NCBI GenBank assembly: GCA_963753185.1
Contig: CAVWBO010000007.1
Location: forward strand, 1,302,001 to 1,366,000
Source of the DNA: SZUA-442 sp963753185
GTDB lineage: Bacteria; Actinomycetota; Acidimicrobiia; Spongiisociales; UBA5794
Direction of reading: 5' to 3'
DNA length: 64,000 nucleotides
A program made the position numbers and the translations under genes. Within the stretch, counting starts at the first letter, position 1, and every line of letters starts with the position of its first letter. Below, one piece after another: positions 37,479 to 45,945 of this stretch. The notes below the pieces were generated by a model. That model saw nothing but the letters and a program-made list of their open reading frames with translations, made no database searches and was not told the DNA's origin.

Positions 37479-37504
37479 ATCCAACCCCAGCACCAGGAGC
37501 CGTC

Positions 37505-38911
37505 GTGACAACTGTCGAAATCGATCTCGGTAGCTACCAACTCGGTTGGTCCGACTCCCAGGACGGCTACATCTACAAGCCGGAGAAGGGGCTGTCCGAG
37601 CAGCTCATCCGCGACATGTCCGCCATGAAGGGTGAACCGGAGTGGATGCTCGACTTCAGGCTCAAGGCCTACAAGCGTTTCCTCGCAAAGCCCACTCCGC
37701 AGTGGGGAGGCGCTGGCATCCTCAACGACATCGACTACGAGAACATCTACTACTACATCAAGCCGATGGAGGGCCAGGCGAAGGACTGGGACATGGTCCC
37801 CGAGTCCATCAAGGACACCTATGAGAAGCTCGGCATCCCAGAGGCCGAGCGCAAGTACCTCGCAGGTGTGACGGCGCAGTACGAGTCAGAGGTCGTGTAC
37901 CACCGGAACCGGGAGGACCTCGAGGGTCTCGGCGTCCTGTTCTGCGACATGGATACGGCTGTACGGGAGTACCCGGAACTCGTCCGGGAGCACTTCGGCA
38001 CGATCATCCCCCCGAACGACAACAAGTTCGCTGCGCTCAACTCGGCGGTGTGGTCGGGTGGGTCGTTCATCTACGTACCCCCGGGAGTCCACGTCGATGA
38101 GCCGCTCCAGGCCTACTTCCGCATCAACGCCGAGAGTATGGGTCAGTTCGAGCGGACCCTGATCATCGTCGACGAGGGTGCCTTCTGCCACTACGTCGAG
38201 GGCTGCTCGGCACCCGTGTACACCAACGATTCGCTCCATGCTGCCGTCGTCGAGGTCGTCGTCAAGGAGGGAGGTCGGTGCCGGTACACGACCATCCAGA
38301 ACTGGTCGAACAACGTCCTCAACCTCGTGACGAAGCGTGCCGCCGCGTACCGGAATGCCACGATGGAATGGATCGACGGCAACCTCGGCTCCGGCCTCAC
38401 CATGAAGTATCCCGCAGTGTGGCTGATGGAGGATGGCGCACACGGCGAGGTCCTCTCCATCGCCTTCGCGAACACCGGGCAGGTGCTCGATGCCGGGGCG
38501 AAGATGGTGCACGTCGCACCGAACACCACCTCGCTCATCACCTCGAAGTCGATCAGCAAGGGCGGCGGTCGTGCGGCATACCGAGGGCTCGTGAGGGTCG
38601 AGGAGGGTGCGGAGAACTCGAAGTCCTTCGTGATGTGCGATGCCCTCCTCCTCGATGAGGATTCCCGATCGGACACCTACCCGTACATGGAGATCGAGGA
38701 GTCGAACGTCGACATCGGTCATGAGGCAACCGTGTCGAAGGTCGGCGAGGATCAGCTCTTCTACCTCATGAGCCGCGGGCTCACCGAGGCCCAGGCCACG
38801 GCCATGGTCGTCGCCGGATTCATCGAGCCGATCGTCAGGGAGCTCCCCATGGAGTACGCCGTCGAACTCAACAGGCTCATCGAGCTCCAGATGGAGGGTT
38901 CGATCGGGTAG
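37505..38911 (+). CDS. sufB: Fe-S cluster assembly scaffold SufB
   Basis: A 468-residue SufB starting at GTG 37505 (SD-like CAGGAGC nearby). The family's N-terminus is present (YIYKPEKGLSEQLIRDMS, MLDFRLKAYKRF), then YVPPGVHVDEPLQAYFRINA, the beta-helix core with FCHYVEGCSAPVYTNDSLHAAVVE including the Cys region important for sulfur transfer, MKYPAVWLMEDGAHGEVLSIAFA, and the C-terminal signature HEATVSKVGEDQLFYLMSRGL. With SufC and SufD it forms the scaffold on which clusters are built. Here it is separated from sufD by 4.8 kb and is a single-gene unit with its own upstream elements. Confidence 0.96.
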   Translation: MTTVEIDLGSYQLGWSDSQDGYIYKPEKGLSEQLIRDMSAMKGEPEWMLDFRLKAYKRFLAKPTPQWGGAGILNDIDYENIYYYIKPMEGQAKDWDMVPESIKDTYEKLGIPEAERKYLAGVTAQYESEVVYHRNREDLEGLGVLFCDMDTAVREYPELVREHFGTIIPPNDNKFAALNSAVWSGGSFIYVPPGVHVDEPLQAYFRINAESMGQFERTLIIVDEGAFCHYVEGCSAPVYTNDSLHAAVVEVVVKEGGRCRYTTIQNWSNNVLNLVTKRAAAYRNATMEWIDGNLGSGLTMKYPAVWLMEDGAHGEVLSIAFANTGQVLDAGAKMVHVAPNTTSLITSKSISKGGGRAAYRGLVRVEEGAENSKSFVMCDALLLDEDSRSDTYPYMEIEESNVDIGHEATVSKVGEDQLFYLMSRGLTEAQATAMVVAGFIEPIVRELPMEYAVELNRLIELQMEGSIG

Positions 38912-38914
38912 CGG

Positions 38915-38934
38915 GTTCCCGGCGCCGGGGGAAC
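38915..38934 (+). terminator. hairpin after sufB
   Basis: GTTCCC (38915-38920) pairs with GGGAAC (38929-38934) around an 8-base GC loop, and outer GCGG/CCGC bases can extend the stem. It lies directly after the sufB stop; no T-run. Confidence 0.5.
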
Positions 38935-38964
38935 GCCGCGGCTCGTGGCCTAGTCTCACTCGAC

Positions 38965-39624
38965 GTGAGGATCCGGATCGCAGAGTGCACGGTTCGATAC
39001 GATGGACGCCTCCAGGCGTTCCTTCCCCCTGCAACCCGGCTCATCATGGTCAAGGCTGACGGCTGCGTCGCGGTCCATGCGGACGGTGGTGCGTACAAGC
39101 CGCTCAACTGGATGAATGCCCCGAACACGATCTCCGTCGAAGGTGACGTTTGGATCGTCGCAAACCCGAAGGGGGAGCGGCTCATCATCGAGTTCGGGGA
39201 GGTCCACTTCGAGACCGAGCTCGCGATGGGTGATGATCCCGGTCTCGTCAAGGACGGCGTGGAACTCGAGCTGCAGAGGCTGCTCGGGGAACGCCCGGAG
39301 ACCTTCGGCGTGGGCATGTCGCTGATCAGGCGTGAGTATCCGACCCCCATCGGCCCCGTTGACCTGCTGTGTCGCGACGCAGACGGAACGACGGTGGCCA
39401 TCGAAGTCAAGCGACGCGGCGAGATCGACGGTGTCGAACAGCTCACGAGGTACCTCGAGTTCCTCAACCGTGACACGCGCCTCGCCCCCGTGCGGGGCAT
39501 CCTTGCGGCGCAGATCGTCAAGCCCCAGGCGCGAATTCTCGCGCAGGACAGGGGGATCACGTGCCTCGAGGTCGACTACGACGAGTTACGGGGCGCGGAC
39601 TCGGACGTCATGCGCCTGTTCTGA
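38965..39624 (+). CDS. nucS: mismatch-specific endonuclease NucS (EndoMS)
   Basis: A 219-residue protein that cleaves both strands at mismatches in organisms lacking MutS/MutL. The N-terminal beta domain includes VRYDGRLQAFLPPATRL and VHADGGAYKPLNWMN. The C-terminal RecB-like nuclease has YPTPIGPVDLLCRDADG, TTVAIEVKRRGEIDGVEQL and TRYLEFLNRD, giving the Asp, Glu-x-Lys and Gln active-site set. Normal length. The GTG at 38965 begins right at the conserved MRIRIAECTV start. Its presence supports actinobacterial origin, where it provides the noncanonical mismatch repair pathway. It ends 26 bases from the convergent sigma factor gene. Confidence 0.94.
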   Translation: MRIRIAECTVRYDGRLQAFLPPATRLIMVKADGCVAVHADGGAYKPLNWMNAPNTISVEGDVWIVANPKGERLIIEFGEVHFETELAMGDDPGLVKDGVELELQRLLGERPETFGVGMSLIRREYPTPIGPVDLLCRDADGTTVAIEVKRRGEIDGVEQLTRYLEFLNRDTRLAPVRGILAAQIVKPQARILAQDRGITCLEVDYDELRGADSDVMRLF

Positions 39625-39650
39625 AGTGGCCCGTCTCGGCAGGGGGACGG

Positions 39651-40580
39651 CTACAAGAGGCCCTGGAGGTCGTAGGCGCTCGAGGGGTGGCGGAGCTTGC
39701 CGAGGGCCCGCGTCTCGATCTGTCGCACGCGCTCGCGGGTGATACCGAGCGCGGATCCGACGTCCGAGAGCGTCCGCGGTGGTTCGGCATCGAGGCCGTA
39801 CCGCAGCACGAGGACCGTCTGCTCACGCTCCTCGAGCGTCCCGAGCGCCCGAACGAGCTCTTCGCGACGTGACCGCTCCGCGATGGCCGAGAAGGGATCA
39901 TCGGAACCGTCGTCCGGTATGAAGTCCCCGAGCTCGGCATCGCCGTCGTCACCGACGGGCCGATCGAGGGAGATCGTGTCGCCGGGTGCGTTGAGAGCGA
40001 TCAGGATCTTGTCCTCGTCGAGACCGCTCACCTGGGCGATTTCGGCGATCGTCGGCAGGCGCCTGAGCTGCTCGTGCAGCGACAACTCGGCCTCCTGCAC
40101 GGTGCGGACCACATCCACCATGTGGACGGGAAGCCGGATGGTGCGTCCCTGGTTCCCGAGACCGCGTGTGATCGCCTGTCGTATCCACCACGTGGCGTAT
40201 GTCGAGAACTTGAAGCCCTTCCTCCAGTCGAACTTCTCGACGGCGCGGATGAGCCCGAGGTTCCCTTCCTGGATGAGGTCGAGGAGATCGAGGCCCCTGC
40301 CCGTGTACCGCTTGGCGATCGAGATGACCAGGCGCAGGTTCGAGCGGATGAACTGCTGCTTGGCATGGTCGGCCTGGCGGACCCATCTGACGAGCTCGAC
40401 CCTCCGCTCGGCGTCGATCTCGCCCTCGGTGGCGAGCGCCTCCTCGGCCCTGTGTCCGCGTTCGATGGCGCGGGCGAGGCGGACCTCGTCCTCAGCAGTG
40501 AGCAGATCGTGGGAGGCGACGGACTCGAGGTACAGGCCGATGGCGTCGGCAATCGCCGATTGCCGTGCAGCGTCAGCCAT
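39651..40580 (-). CDS. sigma-70 family RNA polymerase sigma factor (group 2-like)
   Basis: A 309-residue sigma factor. Region 1.2 (YLESVASHDLLTAEDEVRLA) opens the protein. Region 2 has SNLRLVISIAKRYTGRGLDL, LIQEGNLGLIRAVEKFDW and FKFSTYATWWIRQAITR. Region 3 begins at LPVHMVDVV, and region 4 has the -35 helix-turn-helix LSDVGSALGITRERVRQIET. The conserved regions equal a primary sigma factor, but the long acidic N-terminal extension (region 1.1) of actinobacterial RpoD is missing. That suggests a nonessential HrdB/SigB-like group 2 sigma; I cannot exclude that it is the primary one in this lineage. No anti-sigma gene lies nearby. Confidence 0.92.
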   Translation of the reverse strand: MADAARQSAIADAIGLYLESVASHDLLTAEDEVRLARAIERGHRAEEALATEGEIDAERRVELVRWVRQADHAKQQFIRSNLRLVISIAKRYTGRGLDLLDLIQEGNLGLIRAVEKFDWRKGFKFSTYATWWIRQAITRGLGNQGRTIRLPVHMVDVVRTVQEAELSLHEQLRRLPTIAEIAQVSGLDEDKILIALNAPGDTISLDRPVGDDGDAELGDFIPDDGSDDPFSAIAERSRREELVRALGTLEEREQTVLVLRYGLDAEPPRTLSDVGSALGITRERVRQIETRALGKLRHPSSAYDLQGLL

Positions 40581-40685
40581 GCAACCCCCCGTTGCGTTCG
40601 CCCGTGTCGATCCAGCACTTCGAAGGTATCACCACATGCCCACTTCGGCAAGCGGCTTGTACCCTCACGGTGACCCCTCGATCGG

Positions 40686-42185
40686 ATGACAATGTCACCC
40701 CGGCTCCTCATCACAAGTGCGCTGTGCGCCGTGATCCTTTCCGCGTGCTCCGGCGCGTATGGAGTCCATCCGGGGGATGCCGTGGTTTCACCCGATCTGG
40801 GAGCGCCGGAGTTCACGGTGGTCGTGCTCGCAGCAGACGACCTGGTGTCGATCGACGCGACCGTGCTCGTCGACGGCTCCGAAGCGACGCTCGTCGACGG
40901 CGTCCCCCTCATCAGATGGCAGGGCATGCCGGTGGACCTCGACGTGTCGGCGCCGGGGTTCGAGCCGTGGACGTTCCTCGTCGAGCAGTACCCGGACAAC
41001 GGCACCGTGGAGTTCAGGCTCGAACCCGTCGTGCTCACCGGGGTCGTCACCACCAACGACGGGAGGCCATTGCCCGGGGTGTCGGTGGCCCTCGGCGACG
41101 CCCAGGACCAGACCGACAACGAGGGCCGCTACGCCCTCGACCGAGCCGTGGCAGGCACGATCGAACTGGAGCGACCCGCCTGGGAGCCGGCCTCGTTCAC
41201 CTGGGACGGCGCGATCGCGCAGTACGACATGTCGATGGAACCGAGTGTGATCCACGCCATCCGGGCATCCCCGGACGACATCCTCGACACCGATCGGTGG
41301 GAGACCATCCTCTCACTCACGGAAGCCACGGGGATCAACGGACTCGTCGTCGACCTGAAGACGGAGAACGGCACGGTCGTCCATCCGACCCAGGTCGAGC
41401 GCGCGAACGCGATCGGAGCCGTGAGCCCGTACTTCGACGCTCGCGACGTCGTGGCGCAAGCCGACGCACGAGCCCTCCACCTCATCGCGCGGATAGGCGT
41501 GTTCCAGGACGATTTCCTCGCAGCTGCCGAGCCGGACCATGCCGTCACCACCGAGGATGGTTCACTGTGGCGGTCCGGGAACGGATTCGCGTGGCTCGAT
41601 CCCTCGGATCCGTCGTCCTACGAGTACTCGATCGCCCTCGCCGAGGAGGCCTGTCGCCTCGGGTTCGACGAGATCCAGTTCGACTACGTGTCGTTCCCGT
41701 TCGGAGGAGATGTCTCGACGGCGGTGTTCGACGCCGAGTACAACCAGGAGGTGCGGGAGGCGTCCATCGCTTCGTTCCTCTCGAGGGCGTACGCCGTCTT
41801 GCATCCGATGCGGTGCGCGGTGTCGGCGACGCTCCTCGGCATCGTCCTCGAGTCGGGGACGGACGAGGGAGTCGGTCAGCGTCCCGGCACGATGTCGCGG
41901 ATTGTCGACGTGCTCGCGCCGACCCTGTACTCGACCAACTACGGGCCGGGCTGGAAGGGGTTCGAGGACCCGAATGAGCACGCGGTGGAGATCGTCGACA
42001 CGGCGTTGGCGGGGGGTCGCGGAAAGCTCGACGGCCACGGGTACCTCCGCCCGTGGATCCAGACGTGGACGATCAGCATCGGCGACCAGCGGGCCGTACA
42101 GTCCGTCGTGAGTGACGCCGGACATGGATGGATGCTGTGGAGCAACAACGCGGGCTATTCAGCGGACGCCCTCCCTCAACGCTGA
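40686..42185 (+). CDS. lipoprotein with DUF4015-type putative glycoside hydrolase domain
   Basis: A 499-residue exported protein. The signal peptide LLITSALCAVILSAC ends in a lipobox (LSAC). A carboxypeptidase-regulatory-like beta domain follows (about 110-150, GVVTTNDGRPLPGVSVALG). From about 195 comes a TIM-barrel resembling the DUF4015 putative glycoside hydrolases: GINGLVVDLKTENG, LHLIARIGVFQDDFLA, WLDPSDPSSYEYSIALAEEA, GFDEIQFDYVSFPFGG, then APTLYSTNYGPGW and LRPWIQTWTI. Acidic residues in FDEIQFDYV sit where the barrel's catalytic residues would be. A role in cell-surface glycan handling is inferred. The 3' end overlaps the UDG gene by 58 bases. Confidence 0.85.
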   Translation: MTMSPRLLITSALCAVILSACSGAYGVHPGDAVVSPDLGAPEFTVVVLAADDLVSIDATVLVDGSEATLVDGVPLIRWQGMPVDLDVSAPGFEPWTFLVEQYPDNGTVEFRLEPVVLTGVVTTNDGRPLPGVSVALGDAQDQTDNEGRYALDRAVAGTIELERPAWEPASFTWDGAIAQYDMSMEPSVIHAIRASPDDILDTDRWETILSLTEATGINGLVVDLKTENGTVVHPTQVERANAIGAVSPYFDARDVVAQADARALHLIARIGVFQDDFLAAAEPDHAVTTEDGSLWRSGNGFAWLDPSDPSSYEYSIALAEEACRLGFDEIQFDYVSFPFGGDVSTAVFDAEYNQEVREASIASFLSRAYAVLHPMRCAVSATLLGIVLESGTDEGVGQRPGTMSRIVDVLAPTLYSTNYGPGWKGFEDPNEHAVEIVDTALAGGRGKLDGHGYLRPWIQTWTISIGDQRAVQSVVSDAGHGWMLWSNNAGYSADALPQR

Positions 42186-42862
42186 GCGCGCTTTCGGAGG
42201 CACTGATCGAGTGCCGCGCCTGCCCACGTCTGGTCGCATGGCGCGAGGAGACGGCAGCGACCAAGCGAGCGGCGTTCTCCGACGAAACGTACTGGGGGCG
42301 GCCGGTGCCCGGCTTCGGGGACCCGGGTGCCCGGATCGTCGTCGTCGGCCTGGCACCTGCGGCACACGGTGCCAACAGGACCGGACGCATGTTCACGGGG
42401 GACCGTTCGGGGGAGTGGCTCTACCGTGCCATGCACCGCGCGGGCCTTGCCTCACAACCCGAGTCGGTGGCGACGGACGACGGTCTCACGTTGAGCGACG
42501 CGTGGGTGACCGCACCCGTGCGGTGTGCGCCGCCACAGAACCGGCCAACACCCAGCGAGCGAGACACGTGCGCATCCTGGTTCGATGCAGAACTCGCCCT
42601 GCTCACGGAGGCGAGGGTCTTCGTGACCCTCGGGAAGTTCGGCTACGAGTCGTTGTGGCGCCACTTCCTCCGGACGGGGGCTGCGCTACCGAAGCCCCGC
42701 CCCGTGTTCGCACACGGTCGCGTCGTCGACGCAGGTGGTCGGTCCGTGGTGATGAGCTACCACGTGTCCCAGCAGAACACCTTCACGGGCAGGCTCACCG
42801 AGGAGATGCTCGACGACGTCTTCGCTGTCGCCACCGATCTCGTCCGTCACGAGCGCGGGTGA
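42128..42862 (+). CDS. family 5 uracil-DNA glycosylase (UDGb type)
   Basis: A 244-residue Fe-S glycosylase for base excision repair. Motif A is GLAPAAHGANRTGRMFTGD, the hallmark of family 5; motif B is HVSQQNTFTGRLT. The four cluster cysteines are in ECRACPRL, VRCAPP and TCASW. Family 5 lacks the Asp/Asn water activator of families 1 and 4 and removes uracil and hypoxanthine from double-stranded DNA, useful in a high-GC genome. The annotated ATG 42128 overlaps the previous gene by 58 bases; a later non-ATG start near 42180 would remove the overlap, as the conserved region begins with ALSEALIECRACPRL. Confidence 0.92.
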   Translation: MDAVEQQRGLFSGRPPSTLSALSEALIECRACPRLVAWREETAATKRAAFSDETYWGRPVPGFGDPGARIVVVGLAPAAHGANRTGRMFTGDRSGEWLYRAMHRAGLASQPESVATDDGLTLSDAWVTAPVRCAPPQNRPTPSERDTCASWFDAELALLTEARVFVTLGKFGYESLWRHFLRTGAALPKPRPVFAHGRVVDAGGRSVVMSYHVSQQNTFTGRLTEEMLDDVFAVATDLVRHERG

Positions 42863-42889
42863 CGGCGACCGGCGGCGGTGATCGCCACG

Positions 42890-43504
42890 TCACCGGGGAG
42901 CAACCTCGGCGGCAGGGACGCGCATCTGGCGATTCCACGCCTCGCGGAGGTAGGGATACGGGTTGACCTTCCTCCCCTCGAATGCGATCTCGAAGTGCGT
43001 GTGGGGCTGCCTGCCTTCCGCGTTCCCGGAGTTCCCGACGTACCCGACCACCTGTCCGGCGCTGACCACGGCACCGACGGTGATGAGCGGGTGCAGTGCG
43101 GTCCAGACGCCACCGTTGCCGTCGTCGGTTCCGAGGGTGTCGTTGTTCAGGTGCATGTAGGTGGAGGTCCAGCCGCCGCCGTGGTCGAGTCGCAGGTACA
43201 CGCCTGACAGGCGATGAATTCCGAAGTCGACGACCGTTCCTTCCGCGACGGCGACGACACTCGTCCCACGGGGGCTGAAGATGTCCGTGCCCGTGTGGCG
43301 TCTTCCCCCGGATCGTCTGGCACCCCACGAGTCCCAGAAGTTCACGGCCGTGGTGTCATGGGGAAACGATGACACCACGAAGTCCGGCTGCTCCGTCGCA
43401 GGGCTGGCATGTGCGGGAACCGCGGTTGCGTATGTCTGGAGCACCGTGAAGCCGATGATGAGGGTCGCGATGAGCGCGAGCGCGTTGATGCGTGTGATCT
43501 GCAT
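42890..43504 (-). CDS. secreted M23-family peptidoglycan endopeptidase
   Basis: A 204-residue exported protein with signal peptide LALIATLIIGFTVLQTYATA. The LytM/M23 domain has GGRRHTGTDIFSPRGTSVVA with zinc ligands His and Asp, YLRLDHGGGWTSTYMHL with the catalytic His, and HTHFEIAF with the remaining His pair. All four active-site positions are present, so it should cleave peptide cross-links in the wall or act as a LytM activator. It has no LysM or coiled-coil region. Monocistronic and divergent from sufD. Confidence 0.9.
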   Translation of the reverse strand: MQITRINALALIATLIIGFTVLQTYATAVPAHASPATEQPDFVVSSFPHDTTAVNFWDSWGARRSGGRRHTGTDIFSPRGTSVVAVAEGTVVDFGIHRLSGVYLRLDHGGGWTSTYMHLNNDTLGTDDGNGGVWTALHPLITVGAVVSAGQVVGYVGNSGNAEGRQPHTHFEIAFEGRKVNPYPYLREAWNRQMRVPAAEVAPR

Positions 43505-43695
43505 GGGAATCGACCTCCTCGGCCGCTTGGTCGGTGACCGTGTGCGGCTCGATCGTGATCAGAGCGGTGAACCGTAGGGGCGCGGGCTCGATAGTGGCAT
43601 CTTGATTCTCCTATGGCGATGGTGGAAACCGGCATCGTCACCCCGCGCCGTCGGTATCCTGTCGTTCATCAACCGCGACGACCGAAGGAACCGCT
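43505..43695. promoter_or_regulatory. divergent promoter region of the M23 peptidase and sufD
   Basis: 191 bases with no supported gene. It must hold the promoters for both directions; I see no clear -35/-10 pair and none of the CGCAT/ATGCG repeat found before sufB. Confidence 0.4.
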
Positions 43696-44892
43696 GTGGA
43701 AACCTCAACGATCGGCGCTTCCGACGCCCCGTGGATGGCAGAGAAGCGACTCCACGCCTCCGCCGAGATGGCAACGCTCACCATGCCATCCACCCGCGAC
43801 GAGATCTGGCGATACCTCGATCTCGACTTCGATCCCGGTCTCGATGAGGCAGCGACGGGCCCTGGATCGCCGGCGCCCGACGACGCGATCGTCGAGGGAT
43901 GGTCGGGAGCAACCGTGCGCATCGTCGACGGGTTCGTGATGACACCTGACGTCAGGCTCGTGTCCTCCATGCCGGAACCGACCGATGGCGGCAGGGGCTC
44001 GGATCTGTTCTCGACTGCACATGTCGCCCTGTCACCGGGTGCCGCCCTGATCGGATCCGACCTCCTGGTCTCACCCGTGCTGGTCGACGTCCAGTCGACG
44101 TCAGCCGCTCCGACGTTCCCCGGTGTCCACGTGGACGTCCCGCCCGGCGCGGACGCCTCCGTCATCGTGCGACTGCGTTCGGCATCGGATGCCGGTGGGG
44201 TCGTCGTACCGGTCATCTCCGCACAGGTCGGTGCAAACGCACGCCTCTCGCTCACCATCATCCAGGACTGGAACTACCGAACCCGATCGTTCGGGCGCGG
44301 AATCATGAGCCTGGGGCGCGACGCAGGACTCGTGATCTCCGAGATCGGGCTCGGAGGACTCCTCGGGCGCCTGCACCTCGACGTCGACTTCGTAGGCGAT
44401 GGATCCCACGCCAAGGTCTACGGTGCGTACTTCGGCGAGGAGGAACAGACCCTCGACTATCGCTACTTCATGAACCACATCGGTCGCAACACCCGATGCG
44501 ACATGTTCCTCAAGGGAGCCGTCGAGGACTCGGCGCTGTCCGTGTTCACGGGACTCATCCGGATCGAGGAGACAGGCCAGAAGACCGAGTCGTTCCAGAC
44601 GAACCGCAATCTCATCCTCTCGCCTGGTGCGTCCGCCCAGTCCGTGCCGAACCTCGAGATCCTCGCGAACGACGTGAAGTGTGGCCACGGATCGAGCGTG
44701 GGTCCGCTGGATTCCGAGCAGCGCTACTACCTCATGAGTCGCGGGCTGACGCCTGAGCGGGCCGATCGCCTCCAGGTTCGCGGCTTCTTCGAGGAGGTCA
44801 TCAGCCAGCTTCCCGACACAGGGATCGCCGCATGGATCCGCACCCGCATGAACGACAAGTTCATCACCGCACAGGAGGAGGGCAGGGTATGA
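43696..44892 (+). CDS. sufD: Fe-S cluster assembly protein SufD
   Basis: A 398-residue paralogue of SufB that pairs with it on the SufC dimer. The N-terminus (STRDEIWRYLDLDFD) is the normal SufD helical start. The beta-helix includes SLTIIQDWNYRTRSFGRG, HIGRNTRCDMFLKGAVEDSA, VFTGLIRIEETGQKTESFQTNRNL and the SufB/D end signature DVKCGHGSSVGPLDSEQRYYLMSRGL with the conserved His. GTG 43696 has GAAGGAA upstream. First gene of a plus-strand run sufD, Rieske ferredoxin, sufC, sir2, fumC, pncB; its stop overlaps the Rieske start by ATGA. Confidence 0.93.
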   Translation: METSTIGASDAPWMAEKRLHASAEMATLTMPSTRDEIWRYLDLDFDPGLDEAATGPGSPAPDDAIVEGWSGATVRIVDGFVMTPDVRLVSSMPEPTDGGRGSDLFSTAHVALSPGAALIGSDLLVSPVLVDVQSTSAAPTFPGVHVDVPPGADASVIVRLRSASDAGGVVVPVISAQVGANARLSLTIIQDWNYRTRSFGRGIMSLGRDAGLVISEIGLGGLLGRLHLDVDFVGDGSHAKVYGAYFGEEEQTLDYRYFMNHIGRNTRCDMFLKGAVEDSALSVFTGLIRIEETGQKTESFQTNRNLILSPGASAQSVPNLEILANDVKCGHGSSVGPLDSEQRYYLMSRGLTPERADRLQVRGFFEEVISQLPDTGIAAWIRTRMNDKFITAQEEGRV

Positions 44893-45212
44893 CGACCATC
44901 GAACTCGGCCCGATCGCCTCGATGCCTGACGGAGTCGGTACGAGGGTCGACGTCGGCGACGATCGCGTCGCGGTGTTCCGCCTCGGGGACGAGGTCCATG
45001 CGATCGACGACCGATGCAGCCACGCGGAGGCTTCGTTGTCCGAGGGTGAGGTCGTCGGGAACGAAGTCGAGTGCCCACGCCACGGCGCGCTGTTCGACAT
45101 CACGACCGGAGCGGTGTTGTCGCTTCCTGCGACGAAGCCCGTGCGGACCCATCGAGTCGAGATCCGCGAGGGCATGGTCCTCCTGACGGTGGGGGAGGAG
45201 TCCCATGTCTGA
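44889..45212 (+). CDS. Rieske [2Fe-2S] ferredoxin of the SUF locus
   Basis: A 107-residue NirD/dioxygenase-ferredoxin-like protein. The Rieske ligands are CSHAEASL (CxH) and ECPRHGALFD (CxxH), 17 residues apart between the Cys–His pairs. The rest is the usual small beta sandwich (DRVAVFRLGDEVHAIDD, TGAVLSLPATKPVRTH). A gene like this sits between sufD and sufC in several actinobacteria, often misnamed as a dioxygenase subunit. A role in electron delivery or cluster transfer during assembly is inferred. Starts by ATGA overlap with sufD and overlaps sufC by eight bases. Confidence 0.92.
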   Translation: MTTIELGPIASMPDGVGTRVDVGDDRVAVFRLGDEVHAIDDRCSHAEASLSEGEVVGNEVECPRHGALFDITTGAVLSLPATKPVRTHRVEIREGMVLLTVGEESHV

Positions 45213-45933
45213 TGCATTGACCGTCACCGACCTGAGGGCCGGAATCGGGAACCTCGAGATCCTCAAGGGTGTCGACCTCAGGGTCCCCTTCGGGGAGGTG
45301 CACGCGATCATGGGCCCGAACGGGTCGGGAAAGTCCACCCTGGCACACGTCCTGATGGGTCGCTCGATCTATGAGGCATCCGGATCTGCCCTCGTCGCAG
45401 GGAACGAGATCATGGGCATGACGACGGACCAACGTGCGCGTTCGGGCTTGTTCGAGGCCTTCCAGTACCCGACAGAGGTGCCTGGCGTGACGCTCGACGA
45501 TCTGACCGCCGAGATGGCAGGGAGCAATCCCGATGATCTCGGCTTCGACACCAGGATCGCCGCCGCTTCCGAGCGCCTGTCGATGGATCGGTTCAGGAAC
45601 CGCGCGGTCAACGTCGGGCTGTCGGGCGGCGAGAAGAAGCGATCTGAGATGTACTTGCTCGGTGTCGCGAGTCCCAAGGTCGCGATCCTCGACGAGATCG
45701 ACTCAGGACTCGACATCGACGCCGTCCGCGAAGTGGCCGCGATGGTCGAGGATCTCCGGAGTCCAGACATCGGAATCGTGCTCATCACGCACTACAGCCG
45801 CATCCTGAGGTACATCGACGTCGACAGGGTCCATGTCATGGTGAGGGGAAGGATCGTGAAGTCCGGTGGTTCCGAGATCGCCGAGGAGCTCGAGGGCTCG
45901 GGGTACACGGAGTACATGGTCGCCTCGGCCTAG
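45205..45933 (+). CDS. sufC: Fe-S assembly ATPase SufC (copy 1)
   Basis: A 242-residue ABC ATPase: Walker A GPNGSGKSTLAHVLMG, signature LSGGEKKRSEMYLL, Walker B VAILDEIDSGLDIDA and H-loop LITHYSRILRYI. All catalytic residues are present. A strong GGGGGAGGAG precedes ATG 45205. It is translationally tied to the Rieske and sufD genes, so it should power this SufBCD complex. A second sufC lies at 52118-52888 with clearly different sequence (FSGGERKRNEI signature); this copy's KKRSEMYLL form is the less usual one for actinobacteria and might come from another lineage. Confidence 0.95.
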   Translation: MSDALTVTDLRAGIGNLEILKGVDLRVPFGEVHAIMGPNGSGKSTLAHVLMGRSIYEASGSALVAGNEIMGMTTDQRARSGLFEAFQYPTEVPGVTLDDLTAEMAGSNPDDLGFDTRIAAASERLSMDRFRNRAVNVGLSGGEKKRSEMYLLGVASPKVAILDEIDSGLDIDAVREVAAMVEDLRSPDIGIVLITHYSRILRYIDVDRVHVMVRGRIVKSGGSEIAEELEGSGYTEYMVASA

Positions 45934-45945
45934 CGAGCCCCATCC

